DNA of 64,000 bases from Nocardioidaceae bacterium (GTDB lineage: Bacteria; Actinomycetota; Actinomycetes; Propionibacteriales; Nocardioidaceae): contig CP076053.1 of assembly GCA_018672315.1 (NCBI GenBank), forward strand, positions 917,827 through 981,826. The letters are read 5' to 3'. The position numbers were made by a program, and so were the translations under genes. Below, piece after piece: positions 27,788-35,916 of this stretch. The notes below the pieces were generated by a model. It had not been told where the DNA came from and did no database searches. It was given only the letters and a program-made list of their open reading frames with translations. Position 1 is the stretch's first letter, and every line of letters begins with the position of its first letter.

Positions 27788-28899
27788 CGGCGTCCCAGTC
27801 GAGCGTCGAGCCGCAGCCGGAACTCGTGCCAGCGCGGGGCGGTGCGTACGGCGGCGTTGCCGGTCGCCGTGCCGAGACCGACCAGCAGCGTCGTGAGCGT
27901 ACGGCTGTCCTCGGTGAGCTGTGCGGCGAGCTGGTGGCCCGGCACCGTGCACGTGTCGAGCACCGAGGCGCCGCTCTCGGCGAAGGCGGTCAGGCTGCGC
28001 ACGGCGACCTGCACACCAGGCGTGCCGGAGGCGTACGCCTCGTCGTAGGCGATCTTCCACCAGTAGAAGGTGTGCGCGTCGTGCACGAGCAGCGCCATCG
28101 CCGCGATGGCGCCCTGCGGTCCCTGCACCGCCCAGGCCTGCAACGCCCCCCGCGCCGCGAGACCGTCGACCGACTCACGGAAGAACGTCGCCTCGTGGTG
28201 GTCGAGGGCCATCGCGCCGCCGTCGGGCGCCTTCCAGCCCGACGCCTCCAGGCTCAGGAAGGCCTCGGCCACTCGACCCGGGGTCCACCGGTCACCCACC
28301 AGCAGGTCGCGGACGACGGGCTCACCGCCGAGCTGGTCGCCCAGCCGGCGGAACCTGCGGCGCAGCTCGCGTCGCCGCTTGCCTGAGAGGACGCGGGTCA
28401 CCGGGTCGGAGTCCTCGTGCCGTCGGGCCATGGCGCGCTCATGGGTGAGCACGCGACGGGCGAGGGCGCCGCGTCGTGCCGCGGCGCGCTGCAGCTGCGC
28501 GGCGTGGTCGGCGTGGAGGAGGTGGGCGACCCACCACCGGGAGCCGAGTCCGGCGACCGCGTCGAGCAGGACGTCCCAGTGCTCCGGGGCCGCCTCGGGG
28601 TGGGCCAGGGGCGACCCGAAGGGCATCTGTCGGTGCTCGAGGGTCTGCGCCGCCGCGACCGGATGGCGGTAGAAGGGACGCCGTGCCTCCACCGGCACCG
28701 CGAGCATCCAGCGGCCGGCGTCGTCGCGCACCACGACCAGGCGGGTCCCCGACGTCGCGAGGTGTCGCAGGGCGGGCAGCAGCAGGTCGGGCCCGTGGAA
28801 GACGTTGCCGATGCTCGAGGTCTCACTCAGCGACCGCCACGCCAGCAGGTGGTCCGCGCTCACGTCCTCGGCGCGGAGCAGGAGGCTGTCGGGACTCAC
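27784..28899 (-). CDS. BioF2/CelD-type GNAT acyltransferase, copy 2
   Basis: 371 residues, same family and layout as copies 1 and 3: NVFHGPDLLLPALRHLA, FGSPLAHPEA, basic hinge KRRRELRRRFRRL, LEASGWKAPDGGAM, WWKIAYDEAYASGTPG and VLDTCTVPGHQ. The C-terminal arm is shorter than in copy 1. GTG at 28899 has AGGAG nine bases upstream; longer frames through the divergent glycosidase promoter are not credible. First gene of a two-gene unit with copy 1 (ATG overlaps its stop by four bases). Divergent from the secreted glycosidase (165 bases). Confidence 0.85.
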   Translation of the reverse strand: MSPDSLLLRAEDVSADHLLAWRSLSETSSIGNVFHGPDLLLPALRHLATSGTRLVVVRDDAGRWMLAVPVEARRPFYRHPVAAAQTLEHRQMPFGSPLAHPEAAPEHWDVLLDAVAGLGSRWWVAHLLHADHAAQLQRAAARRGALARRVLTHERAMARRHEDSDPVTRVLSGKRRRELRRRFRRLGDQLGGEPVVRDLLVGDRWTPGRVAEAFLSLEASGWKAPDGGAMALDHHEATFFRESVDGLAARGALQAWAVQGPQGAIAAMALLVHDAHTFYWWKIAYDEAYASGTPGVQVAVRSLTAFAESGASVLDTCTVPGHQLAAQLTEDSRTLTTLLVGLGTATGNAAVRTAPRWHEFRLRLDARLGRR

Positions 28900-29064
28900 G
28901 AGGCGACGCTCCTGGGAGGACTCGGGGGGCACACGGTCGTGCGGCGACCATTCTGGCGGCTGTCGTTGGCAGGCGCTGCAAGACTGGCCGCATCCTCCTC
29001 GAGGCCCCGGGGGCGGCACGCACCGGCGACCCCCACGGCCCTGTCCCACGGATCGGAGCAGCGA

Positions 29065-30153
29065 GTGAGACGGCTCACGGCCCTGCTCGGCGCGCTCGCC
29101 CTGCTCGTGGTCGGAGTGCTCGGCGTCCGCGCCCTCGCCTCCCCGACGACCGTGGCCGACGTCGGCTTCCCGCGCTGCGCGGGACCGATGGTCGGCGCGC
29201 AGGTCCACGCGATCTGGTCCGACGTGGACAGCGAGAGCCGCGCCGAGATCCTCGACGGGATGGTCGAGCTCGGGGTCCGCACGGTGCGCATCGACGTCTC
29301 CTGGGCACAGCTCGAGCCCGTGCAGTTCGAGTACGACCAGGAGGCCGTCGACCGGCTGCAGCGGGTCGTCGACCAGGTCACCGAGCGAGGTCTCGATCCG
29401 CTGGTGATGCTGTGGCTGACGCCGGGCTGGGCGAACAGCGACCGCGGCGAACGGGTGCCGCCCTCGGACCCGATCGCATACGGCCAGATCATGGCCTGGG
29501 CGGTGCAGCGATTCCCCGAGGTGCGCGACTGGCAGGTGTGGAACGAGCCGAACTCCGAGGACTTCCTCGTCGGGGCCGACCCGGTGGCGTACGCGGGTCT
29601 GCTCGAGGAGGCGTTCCACCAGGCGCACCGGGCCCGCGGTGACGTCCGCATCATCTTCGGTGGTACCTCCTACCAGGACACGAGCTGGATCGAGCAGGTG
29701 TACGCCGCGGGGGCCCACGGCCACTTCGACGTGATGTCGACCCACGCGTACCAGGCTGTCGGCGACGAGCCCCCTGAGCTCGAGGCGGCCTCCGGCGAGG
29801 ACTCGCAGTACCGCCTGCGCGGTGTCGAGGCCGTGCGCGAGCTGATGGTCGCGAACGGCGACGCCCGGGTCCCGGTGTGGTTCACCGAGTTCGGGTGGAG
29901 CGCCTTCGACAGCCCCGAGGACGCCACCGGCACCGACCGCGGGGTGACCGAGGCGGAGCAGGCGGACTACCTCGTCCGAGCCCTGCGGCTGATGCGCGAG
30001 GAGTACCCGTACGTGGAGCGTGCCTACTGGTACAACGCCCGCGACCGTGACTCCGGCGACGAGCGCATCGATTCCTTCGGGCTGCTGCGCCGCGACCTCA
30101 CGCCCAAGCCGGTCGCCGAGGCCCTCACGGACTACCTGCGCGGCTGCGGCTGA
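29065..30153 (+). CDS. Secreted or membrane-anchored clan-A glycoside hydrolase (GH5/GH39-like)
   Basis: 362 residues. An N-terminal signal or anchor (RRLTALLGALALLVVGVLGV) precedes a (beta/alpha)8 barrel. Acid/base Glu161 is in WQVWNEPNSEDF and nucleophile Glu275 in VWFTEFGWSA, the two strands that define clan A retaining glycosidases; THAYQ before it and AYWYNARDRDSGDE after it are usual for GH39/GH5-type barrels. It should cut beta-linked polysaccharide outside the membrane. GTG start with GGAG seven bases upstream. Placed between the GNAT pair and the JmjC gene, it is the only exported protein of the cassette and could trim the surface product. Substrate cannot be told. Confidence 0.82.
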   Translation: MRRLTALLGALALLVVGVLGVRALASPTTVADVGFPRCAGPMVGAQVHAIWSDVDSESRAEILDGMVELGVRTVRIDVSWAQLEPVQFEYDQEAVDRLQRVVDQVTERGLDPLVMLWLTPGWANSDRGERVPPSDPIAYGQIMAWAVQRFPEVRDWQVWNEPNSEDFLVGADPVAYAGLLEEAFHQAHRARGDVRIIFGGTSYQDTSWIEQVYAAGAHGHFDVMSTHAYQAVGDEPPELEAASGEDSQYRLRGVEAVRELMVANGDARVPVWFTEFGWSAFDSPEDATGTDRGVTEAEQADYLVRALRLMREEYPYVERAYWYNARDRDSGDERIDSFGLLRRDLTPKPVAEALTDYLRGCG

Positions 30154-30166
30154 GGGCCGGTCCGTC

Positions 30167-31006
30167 TCAGCGCACCACGCGCTTCGCGCGCTGCGCCAGG
30201 CGGAAGGAGCCGAGCTTGAGCCGGTCGACGCCGTTGCGGGCACCGGGCTCCTTCGGTGACATGCCGGTGCGTCGCACGTAGGAGTTGATGCGGTGCAGCA
30301 GCGCCTCGTCGGTGAGACCCTGGGTGTTCCAGGTGACCGACAGCGAGATGGAGGGCGCGGGCCCGTTCTTCACGATGTGCGGGGTGTACGGCGGCACGAA
30401 CACGCCGCGGCCCGGTGAGAGCGGGTGGTCGGTCCGCGTGGCGAGCGGGGCGTCGAGGTTGCGGTGGCCGCCGGCACGCAGGCGCTCCGCCTCGACCTGC
30501 CGGTCCTCCCGGTTGCGCCAGGTGCCGGTGGTCATCGTCTTCTCGCCCTGCACCTGGAGCAGCACGTTGTACTCCGGGTCGATGTGGGTCGGGGTGACCG
30601 AGCCGGGCGAGGACAGGAACACGAATCCCTCGCGGGAGATGGAGAGGTCCTCACCGGTGACCAGCGTCTCGATCTCGTCGAGGCACTCGTCGAGCAGGGC
30701 GGCGTAGCGCGGGTCCTGCTCGATGTTCTTCAGCACGGCCCAGGCGCCGTTCTCGGGGATCGTCATCACCAGGTCCCGGATCGGCATGTCGAGGCTGGGT
30801 GCGTTGCCGTCGGCGACCACGTCGGGCAGGTCACCGATGTTGTGCTCGACCGAGGACTCCGGCAGCGAGGCCGCGAGGTCCGCCAGGGCCTCCAGTGTCA
30901 GGAGCTCGTGGGAGGTCAGGTGGTGGTCGATCTCGTACGGCGACATGTCCGCGCCGGCGGCACGGAGCGCCTCCCGTGAGGTCTGGTCGAGCTGCAGCAG
31001 GGACAT
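30167..31006 (-). CDS. JmjC/cupin-type Fe(II) oxygenase
   Basis: 279 residues, cupin-like (JmjC-type) 2-oxoglutarate-dependent oxygenase fold. The iron facial triad is visible: His141 and Asp143 in TPTHIDPEYNVLLQVQG, and His210 in FVPPYTPHIVKNG. A helical first domain (1-120) precedes the double-stranded beta helix. No signal. ATG with GAGGAG upstream; follows GNAT copy 3 by 44 bases on the same strand, so the pair form an operon. In known systems such enzymes hydroxylate proteins, peptides or small molecules. Convergent with the glycosidase, 13 bases between the stops. Confidence 0.82.
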   Translation of the reverse strand: MSLLQLDQTSREALRAAGADMSPYEIDHHLTSHELLTLEALADLAASLPESSVEHNIGDLPDVVADGNAPSLDMPIRDLVMTIPENGAWAVLKNIEQDPRYAALLDECLDEIETLVTGEDLSISREGFVFLSSPGSVTPTHIDPEYNVLLQVQGEKTMTTGTWRNREDRQVEAERLRAGGHRNLDAPLATRTDHPLSPGRGVFVPPYTPHIVKNGPAPSISLSVTWNTQGLTDEALLHRINSYVRRTGMSPKEPGARNGVDRLKLGSFRLAQRAKRVVR

Positions 31007-31050
31007 GTGGATCTCCTCGAGACGTAGGGACGGAGCTGGTCGTGGGGGTG

Positions 31051-32283
31051 TCAGGCCTGGTGCCGGCCCCGGGGCCGGTCGGGCCGGTGCGTCCTGATGG
31101 CAACGAGCGCCCGCCGCGCACGGTCACGCAGGCGCAGCCAGGGCACCAGCGTGCCGACGGACACGGTGCCGCGGGCAGGCCCGAGGCCGACGGCGACGGT
31201 GGCGATCCGTCGACGGTCCGGGTGCAGCCGTTCGGCCATGTCGTGCCCGGGCTTGGCGCAGGAGTCGAGCACGTCGGCGCCGGAGTCGTGGAAGCTGCTG
31301 AAGCAGTCCAGGGTCAGCTGCACGCCGGGCGAGTAGGCGGACCAGCGCTCGTCGTACGCGATCTTCCACGTCGACACCGTCGCTCCGCTGCGAACGTTGA
31401 CGCCCATCGCGGCGGGACTCCCGTCCCCGACGCGAAGGCACAGCAGCTGCAGGTCACCGCGCGACGCCAGCGCGACGCAGGCCTCCTCGAAGAAGCGCGC
31501 CTGGTCGTCGTGGGAGGCCATGGCGCCGCCGTCGGCGCCCTTCCAGCCCTTCGCCTCCAGGTCGAGGAACTGGCGCGCGGCGTCGCGTACGTCATCCGCG
31601 CCCGCGCCCTCGGCGAGGTCGACGGTCTCCACGCCGTCGGCCTCGTCGCCGAGCCGGCGGCGGAGCCGACGCAGTTCCTTGCGGTTCTTGCCGGAGATCG
31701 TGAGGGTCGCGTAGTCGTTCGACTCCCGCCGTCGGGTGACGGCGCGTCGGTGGTCGTCGATGCGACGCGTGGGGAGACCCAGCCGCGCCGCCGCCTGCTC
31801 GAGCCGTCGGGCGCAGGACCCGTCGAGGTCGGTGGCGAGCCAGGCGGCCGCGCCGGTGCCCGCGACCGCCCGGACCAGGGCGGACCACTCGGCGTCGGTC
31901 GCGTCGGGCAGCACCAGGGGGGACCCGAGGAACGCCTGGCTGTGCTGCCAGGTCCCACGCATCCTCACCGGGTGACGCCACGGACGCGACGGACTCGCCA
32001 GGGGGACGGCCAGCACCCATCGACGTCCGTCCTCCTCCCCGTGGTCGTCGCGCTCGACGACGAGCAGCTCGACGCCGGCGGCGTCGTCGAGGAGCCGCCA
32101 CGCCGGCAGGAGCATGTCGGGGCCGAAGAACACGTTCGTGCAGGAGGAGACGGCCGCCTCCTCCGCGAGGCGGCGCCACAGGCGATGCTCCCTCTCGCCG
32201 ATCTCCTCGACGGTGAGCACCCGGGCCGCCACGCCCACGGGCGGTCCGACGGCGCTGACAGCGCCGACGAGCAGGTGGCTCAC
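31051..32283 (-). CDS. BioF2/CelD-type GNAT acyltransferase, copy 3
   Basis: 410 residues, third member of the local Acetyltransf_6 set: TNVFFGPDMLLPAWRLLDD, AFLGSPLVLPDA, hinge KNRKELRRLRRRL, LEAKGWKGADGGAM, STWKIAYDERWSAYSPG and VLDSCAKPGHDM. It is closer to copy 2 in the PGH motif and to copy 1 in the FLG(T/S)PL motif. Its N-terminus is about 20 residues longer than the others and hydrophobic. GTG start with GGAG six bases upstream. Lead gene of the pair with the JmjC oxygenase. Confidence 0.85.
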   Translation of the reverse strand: MSHLLVGAVSAVGPPVGVAARVLTVEEIGEREHRLWRRLAEEAAVSSCTNVFFGPDMLLPAWRLLDDAAGVELLVVERDDHGEEDGRRWVLAVPLASPSRPWRHPVRMRGTWQHSQAFLGSPLVLPDATDAEWSALVRAVAGTGAAAWLATDLDGSCARRLEQAAARLGLPTRRIDDHRRAVTRRRESNDYATLTISGKNRKELRRLRRRLGDEADGVETVDLAEGAGADDVRDAARQFLDLEAKGWKGADGGAMASHDDQARFFEEACVALASRGDLQLLCLRVGDGSPAAMGVNVRSGATVSTWKIAYDERWSAYSPGVQLTLDCFSSFHDSGADVLDSCAKPGHDMAERLHPDRRRIATVAVGLGPARGTVSVGTLVPWLRLRDRARRALVAIRTHRPDRPRGRHQA

Positions 32284-32436
32284 ACGTGGCTCCTCGGTCC
32301 GGGTGACGCGGTGGCGTCCTGTCGTACGTTCCCAGATCAGGACGGTCTACGTCAGGAGACCGCGGGATGGGGGTTCGTACGGTCCGGTGTGCCCCGTGTT
32401 GTCCGCCCCGTGGCCCGGGGAGCCCGTGACCAGAAG

Positions 32437-32463
32437 AGCCCCGGGGAACTCGTCCCCGGGGCT
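32437..32463 (-). terminator. Hairpin terminator after tRNA-Tyr
   Basis: AGCCCCGGGG and CCCCGGGGCT form a perfect 10-bp stem with a seven-base loop, just downstream of the tRNA on its strand, followed by a short pyrimidine run (TCTTCT). Confidence 0.8.
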
Positions 32464-32469
32464 CGTCGG

Positions 32470-32552
32470 TGGCAGGTGAAGGATTCGAACCTTCGAAGGC
32501 AAAAGCCGACGGATTTACAGTCCGCTCCCATTGGCCGCTCGGGCAACCTGCC
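32470..32552 (-). tRNA. tRNA-Tyr (anticodon GTA)
   Basis: 83 bases on the minus strand including the discriminator A. Acceptor arm GGCAGGT pairs with ACCTGCC; the anticodon loop reads CTGTAAA; a long variable arm marks the class II tRNA expected for bacterial tyrosine; the T arm has GGTTCGAATCC. The encoded 3' end continues A-CC-G, so full CCA is added after transcription. Single gene. Confidence 0.97.
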
Positions 32553-32644
32553 AGGTCGCCACCCCGGCTTGTGGGCCGGCGCGACAGACAGGAAGGATAG
32601 CGCAGACCGATCTCCGCGCACGAACCCGGGAGGGACCTCCGCTC

Positions 32645-33136
32645 ATGGCCGACTCGTCGTTCGACATCGTCAGCAAGATCGACCGTCAGGAGGTCGACAA
32701 CGCCCTCTCCCAGGCCGCCAAGGAGGTCTCGCAGCGCTACGACTTCCGTGGCACGGGCGCCGAGATCAGCTGGTCGGGTGAGAAGGCGATCGAGATCAAG
32801 GCGAACGCCGAGGAGCGCGCCAAGGCCGTGCTCGAGGTCTTCAAGGAGAAGCTGGTCAAGCGTGGCCAGTCGCTGAAGATCCTCGACGACGGCGAGCCGC
32901 GTCAGTCCGGCAAGGAGACCCGCATCTCCATCGCACTGAAGGAGGGCATCACCACCGAGGACGCGAAGAAGATCGGCAAGCTCATCCGTGACGAGGGGCC
33001 CAAGGGCGTCAAGGCGCAGGTGCAGGGCGACGAGCTGCGCGTGAGCTCGAAGAAGCGCGACGACCTGCAGGCCGTGCAGGCGCTGGTGAAGCAGCAGGAC
33101 TACGACTTCGCGGTGCAGTTCACCAACTACCGCTGA
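32645..33136 (+). CDS. YajQ family nucleotide-binding protein
   Basis: 163-residue member of the YajQ/DUF520 family with two RNP-like alpha/beta domains. [20 protein letters not shown] at the start, [14 protein letters not shown], and the ending [17 protein letters not shown] are diagnostic. Family members bind cyclic di-GMP or nucleic acid in other bacteria. Starts at the ATG with GGGAGGG about ten bases upstream. Commonly sits near tRNA genes in actinobacteria; divergent from tRNA-Tyr here. Confidence 0.94.
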   Translation: MADSSFDIVSKIDRQEVDNALSQAAKEVSQRYDFRGTGAEISWSGEKAIEIKANAEERAKAVLEVFKEKLVKRGQSLKILDDGEPRQSGKETRISIALKEGITTEDAKKIGKLIRDEGPKGVKAQVQGDELRVSSKKRDDLQAVQALVKQQDYDFAVQFTNYR

Positions 33137-33270
33137 GGCTCTCGCCCACGAGTCCCGGTTCCAGGGGCGACCGACGTCGCCGCGGGTCCTCAGGTGACGT
33201 ACGCACGGGATTCACCGGAGAGCCATCTAGAGGGCACCGCCCCGTCGCCTGACGCGCGCATGCTCGGCTC

Positions 33271-33390
33271 ATGTCGATCACTCCCACGCCCCGCCCAGGG
33301 CGGCGGCTGCCGTACCACCATCGCCGCGTGCTCGCGGCGTCGATGACGCTCGGGTTCGCGGTCGGCCTGGTGGCCGGCGCACCTCGCTGA
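33271..33390 (+). CDS. Possible 39-residue small protein
   Basis: ATG to TGA frame with a basic N-terminus (PRPGRRLPYHHRR) followed by one hydrophobic stretch (VLAASMTLGFAVGLVAGA), the shape of a small membrane or signal-type peptide. No clear ribosome-binding site and not recognised. May be chance, because such frames are common at this GC content. Confidence 0.25.
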   Translation: MSITPTPRPGRRLPYHHRRVLAASMTLGFAVGLVAGAPR

Positions 33391-33433
33391 CCCACGACGC
33401 CTGACGCCCGGCAGCTCACCCCCGGAACCGTCA

Positions 33434-33484
33434 CTCCACCCCCTTCGCACCCGGGGTGGAGCACCCGCACCGGGGGTGGAGCAC
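33434..33484. terminator. Repeat hairpin downstream of phoD
   Basis: CTCCACCCC (33434-33442) pairs with GGGGTGGAG (33453-33461) around a ten-base loop. GGGGTGGAGCAC recurs at 33473-33484, offering a second partner. Placed 13 bases after the phoD stop (minus strand). Confidence 0.65.
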
Positions 33485-33496
33485 GGACAGGACCCT

Positions 33497-35851
33497 TCAG
33501 CGCAGTGACACCGTCGCCGGGAAGCCCGGGTAGGGCGAGGCGCCGGCTCGCGTCGGGTCGACGTCGTCGGGCCATGCGGCCACGGTCGCCTGCCGACCGG
33601 AGACGTCCACGTCGACGATGCCGTAGCCCTCGTTGAGGCGGCCGCGCTGGCCGTACACGCCGGTGCCGCCGTAGGCACGCTCGTACGCCGACCGCGTCGT
33701 GCTCGGCTGCACGATCGCGGCGACGCGGACGGCGTTGCCGAACGCGTCGGTCCACCGGTCGGGCAGCCGGCGTCGACCGCCCGGCTCGAACCACCGCTGG
33801 AACCCCGCCCCGACCGCGGGCGACGCGAACTGCCACGGGCCCCCGTCGGGGTGCAGGTGCTGCACCAGCGACCCCATGTGCTGGTCCCCCGCCACCATGA
33901 GCACGCCGTGGCCGGCGAGCACGTCGATGGCGCGGTCCCGCGCCGGGCGGGGCCACCCCCCGGAGTCCTTGTCGGGGTCGGGTCGCCCGTCGACCCCGGT
34001 CTGCACGCACGCGTACACGGTCTGGCTCAGCATCACCTTGGGCCGCGACGAACCGCTCACCCACTGCGCGAGGAAGCGCTCCTGCGCCGCACCGAGCATG
34101 TCCAGCTGGGTGTCGGGGCGCGGGTCGCTCGGGGCCGACTTGAAGGTGCGGTCCTCCACGATCGCGAGGTCGACGCCGCCGTAGGTGAACGAGGCGTAGT
34201 ACGGCCGCACCCCGTCGCCGACGGGTGTGTCGTCGGCCGGGGGAGGGTTGTGCCCGCACTGCATCTGCGTCAGCGCGTTGACCCAGTCGATGCTGCGGGT
34301 GAAGCCGCCGGACGCCGGCCCCCGCGGCGCGCGTACGCCACCTGCTCCCCACAGGTTCGGCTGGTAGACGTCGTGGTCGTCGACCAGCACCACCGTGGGG
34401 ATGCGGCGGGTCAGCTCCCCGAACGCCTGGCACCACAGCAGGTAGCGGCCCATCACGTCGAGCAGGTCCGCGTCCTCCGGCTCGGCACCGGCCGGGGTGT
34501 CCTCGTAGAACTGGTCGCCGTGCGCGACGAGCAGGTCGGGCCGCTGGACGGCCAGCCCCGCGACCGTGCCGGCGAAGGGGAACCAGAGGTTCTGCGGGGA
34601 GTACAGACCGATCCGGCGCTCGCCGGGCAGGCGCGGACGCACACCGAGGATGCCGCGGGTGGCGAGGTCGACCAGCCGGAACGTCGCCCGGGCGCACGAG
34701 ATGCTGCCGAGCCGCAGCGACCCGCGGGGCTCGGCGGGCACCGTGCCCTCGTACGAGGCACCGGGGGTGCCCTCGTAGCCGGTCGCCACGACCCGGAAGT
34801 CGGTCGCGGACGCGCTCGGCCACACCACGTCGAAGCGCGCACAGAAGCCGGGCTCGACCGGGCTGGTCGCGACGGGCAGCCAGCCGCCGAGCGCGCGGCG
34901 CTCGAGGCGCACGGGACCCGCGTGGTCGGGGTCGACGGGCGTCAGCTGGGCGGTGAGCCGCAGCCGCCCGGAGGTGCGTGTGAAGAGCGTCGACACGATC
35001 GGACCGACGCCGCGGTCGGGGTGCCGTGCGACACCACGTCCCCGGGCGGTGAAGTCGCTGAACCAGTGCCTGGCGCCGGACCCGTCGAGCTCGCTGGAGA
35101 CGAGGCCGAGCCCGCCGCGCACCGCTCCCCGGGGCACGGTGGTGGTCAGCCGGGAGAGGACCCTCCCGCCGGCGGCGTCGCGCGCGGTGATCACCAGGCG
35201 TACGCGCCGCGCGCCCGTGGGCAGCACCTGCACCTGCAGACGCACCCGCTCCCCCGTACGCCGCGACCGTCCCGCGGTGCCGGTGGCGAGCACGGGATAG
35301 CTCAGCGGGTCCACGGCCCCGCGCCCACGCCGGCGGTCGGTGGCCTCGCGACGGTGGTCGCGCAGGCGTACGCGCCCGTCGGCCTCGTACGTCGCGAACA
35401 GCCCCCCGCCCGTGCCCGACGCGGGACCCACGAGCGCGCGGGCGCGGGGATCGAGCCCCCGCGTGCCGGTGCCGAGGAGCAGCCCGGAGAACCCGCGGCC
35501 GCGCTGCAGGGTGCCGGTGACCACCGAGACGGTCGCCCGGCCCCCGGTGAGGTCTTCGGTGAGCCGGTTCACCACGCGGCCGGTCCGCCGGCGGGCGGGT
35601 GCGTGCTGCTCGATCCGCCCGTCGACGGCGAGCCAGTCACCGGGGCGCACCGACCACCAGGACCGGCCGAGCCAGACCATCGGCGGGGTGCTCCCGGCAG
35701 CCGCAGCGGCGGGGCTCCGCAGCCCAGCCTGCGCGAGCGGGCTCAGCGTCGTGCCGGCGAGGGCGGCACCGGAGGCGGCGAGCAGCCGCCGCCGACCGAG
35801 CAAGTACTGCCACCAGACGGCGGGGTCCCGCGGGGGCGCAGTCGTCGTCAC
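33497..35851 (-). CDS. Tat-exported PhoD-family phosphatase, copy 1
   Basis: 784 residues. Twin-arginine signal GRRRLLAASGAALAGTTL near residue 20, then about 270 residues of beta-rich domain (LGTGTRGLDPRARALVG, TYEADGRVRLRD), a PhoD N-domain, and the metallophosphatase core: AHGDQFYEDTP, LVDDHDVYQPNLWG and GDQHMGSLVQH, which supply the metal ligands. PhoD enzymes are Ca/Fe-dependent phosphodiesterase-phosphomonoesterases that release phosphate outside the cell. GTG at 35851 is chosen because TACCCT sits six bases upstream and it gives the same length as copy 2. A start at 35920 (four-base overlap with copy 2's stop) is possible but puts the Tat motif 43 residues in. Confidence 0.88.
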   Translation of the reverse strand: MTTTAPPRDPAVWWQYLLGRRRLLAASGAALAGTTLSPLAQAGLRSPAAAAAGSTPPMVWLGRSWWSVRPGDWLAVDGRIEQHAPARRRTGRVVNRLTEDLTGGRATVSVVTGTLQRGRGFSGLLLGTGTRGLDPRARALVGPASGTGGGLFATYEADGRVRLRDHRREATDRRRGRGAVDPLSYPVLATGTAGRSRRTGERVRLQVQVLPTGARRVRLVITARDAAGGRVLSRLTTTVPRGAVRGGLGLVSSELDGSGARHWFSDFTARGRGVARHPDRGVGPIVSTLFTRTSGRLRLTAQLTPVDPDHAGPVRLERRALGGWLPVATSPVEPGFCARFDVVWPSASATDFRVVATGYEGTPGASYEGTVPAEPRGSLRLGSISCARATFRLVDLATRGILGVRPRLPGERRIGLYSPQNLWFPFAGTVAGLAVQRPDLLVAHGDQFYEDTPAGAEPEDADLLDVMGRYLLWCQAFGELTRRIPTVVLVDDHDVYQPNLWGAGGVRAPRGPASGGFTRSIDWVNALTQMQCGHNPPPADDTPVGDGVRPYYASFTYGGVDLAIVEDRTFKSAPSDPRPDTQLDMLGAAQERFLAQWVSGSSRPKVMLSQTVYACVQTGVDGRPDPDKDSGGWPRPARDRAIDVLAGHGVLMVAGDQHMGSLVQHLHPDGGPWQFASPAVGAGFQRWFEPGGRRRLPDRWTDAFGNAVRVAAIVQPSTTRSAYERAYGGTGVYGQRGRLNEGYGIVDVDVSGRQATVAAWPDDVDPTRAGASPYPGFPATVSLR

Positions 35852-35857
35852 GGGGCC

Positions 35858-35863
35858 AGGGTA
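35858..35863 (-). promoter_or_regulatory. Possible -10 hexamer of an internal leaderless promoter (phoD copy 1)
   Basis: TACCCT on the minus strand six bases before the GTG at 35851, between the two phoD genes. Confidence 0.35.
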
Positions 35864-35916
35864 GGCAACGGATCGGCGGCGTACGCCGTTCTTGCGGGGT
35901 CCACGCCGAGGGGACG

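Larger units (their letters stand above)
33137..33496. other. Intergenic stretch between yajQ and phoD
   Basis: 360 bases with no established gene. It contains a possible 39-codon reading frame (33271-33390) and the GGGGTGGAG repeat hairpin (33434-33484) that probably terminates the phoD pair. Confidence 0.7.

Noticed and set aside
32470-32552. attachment site of an integrative element at tRNA-Tyr
   Set aside because: No integrase, excisionase or repeat of the tRNA 3' end was found within the window.
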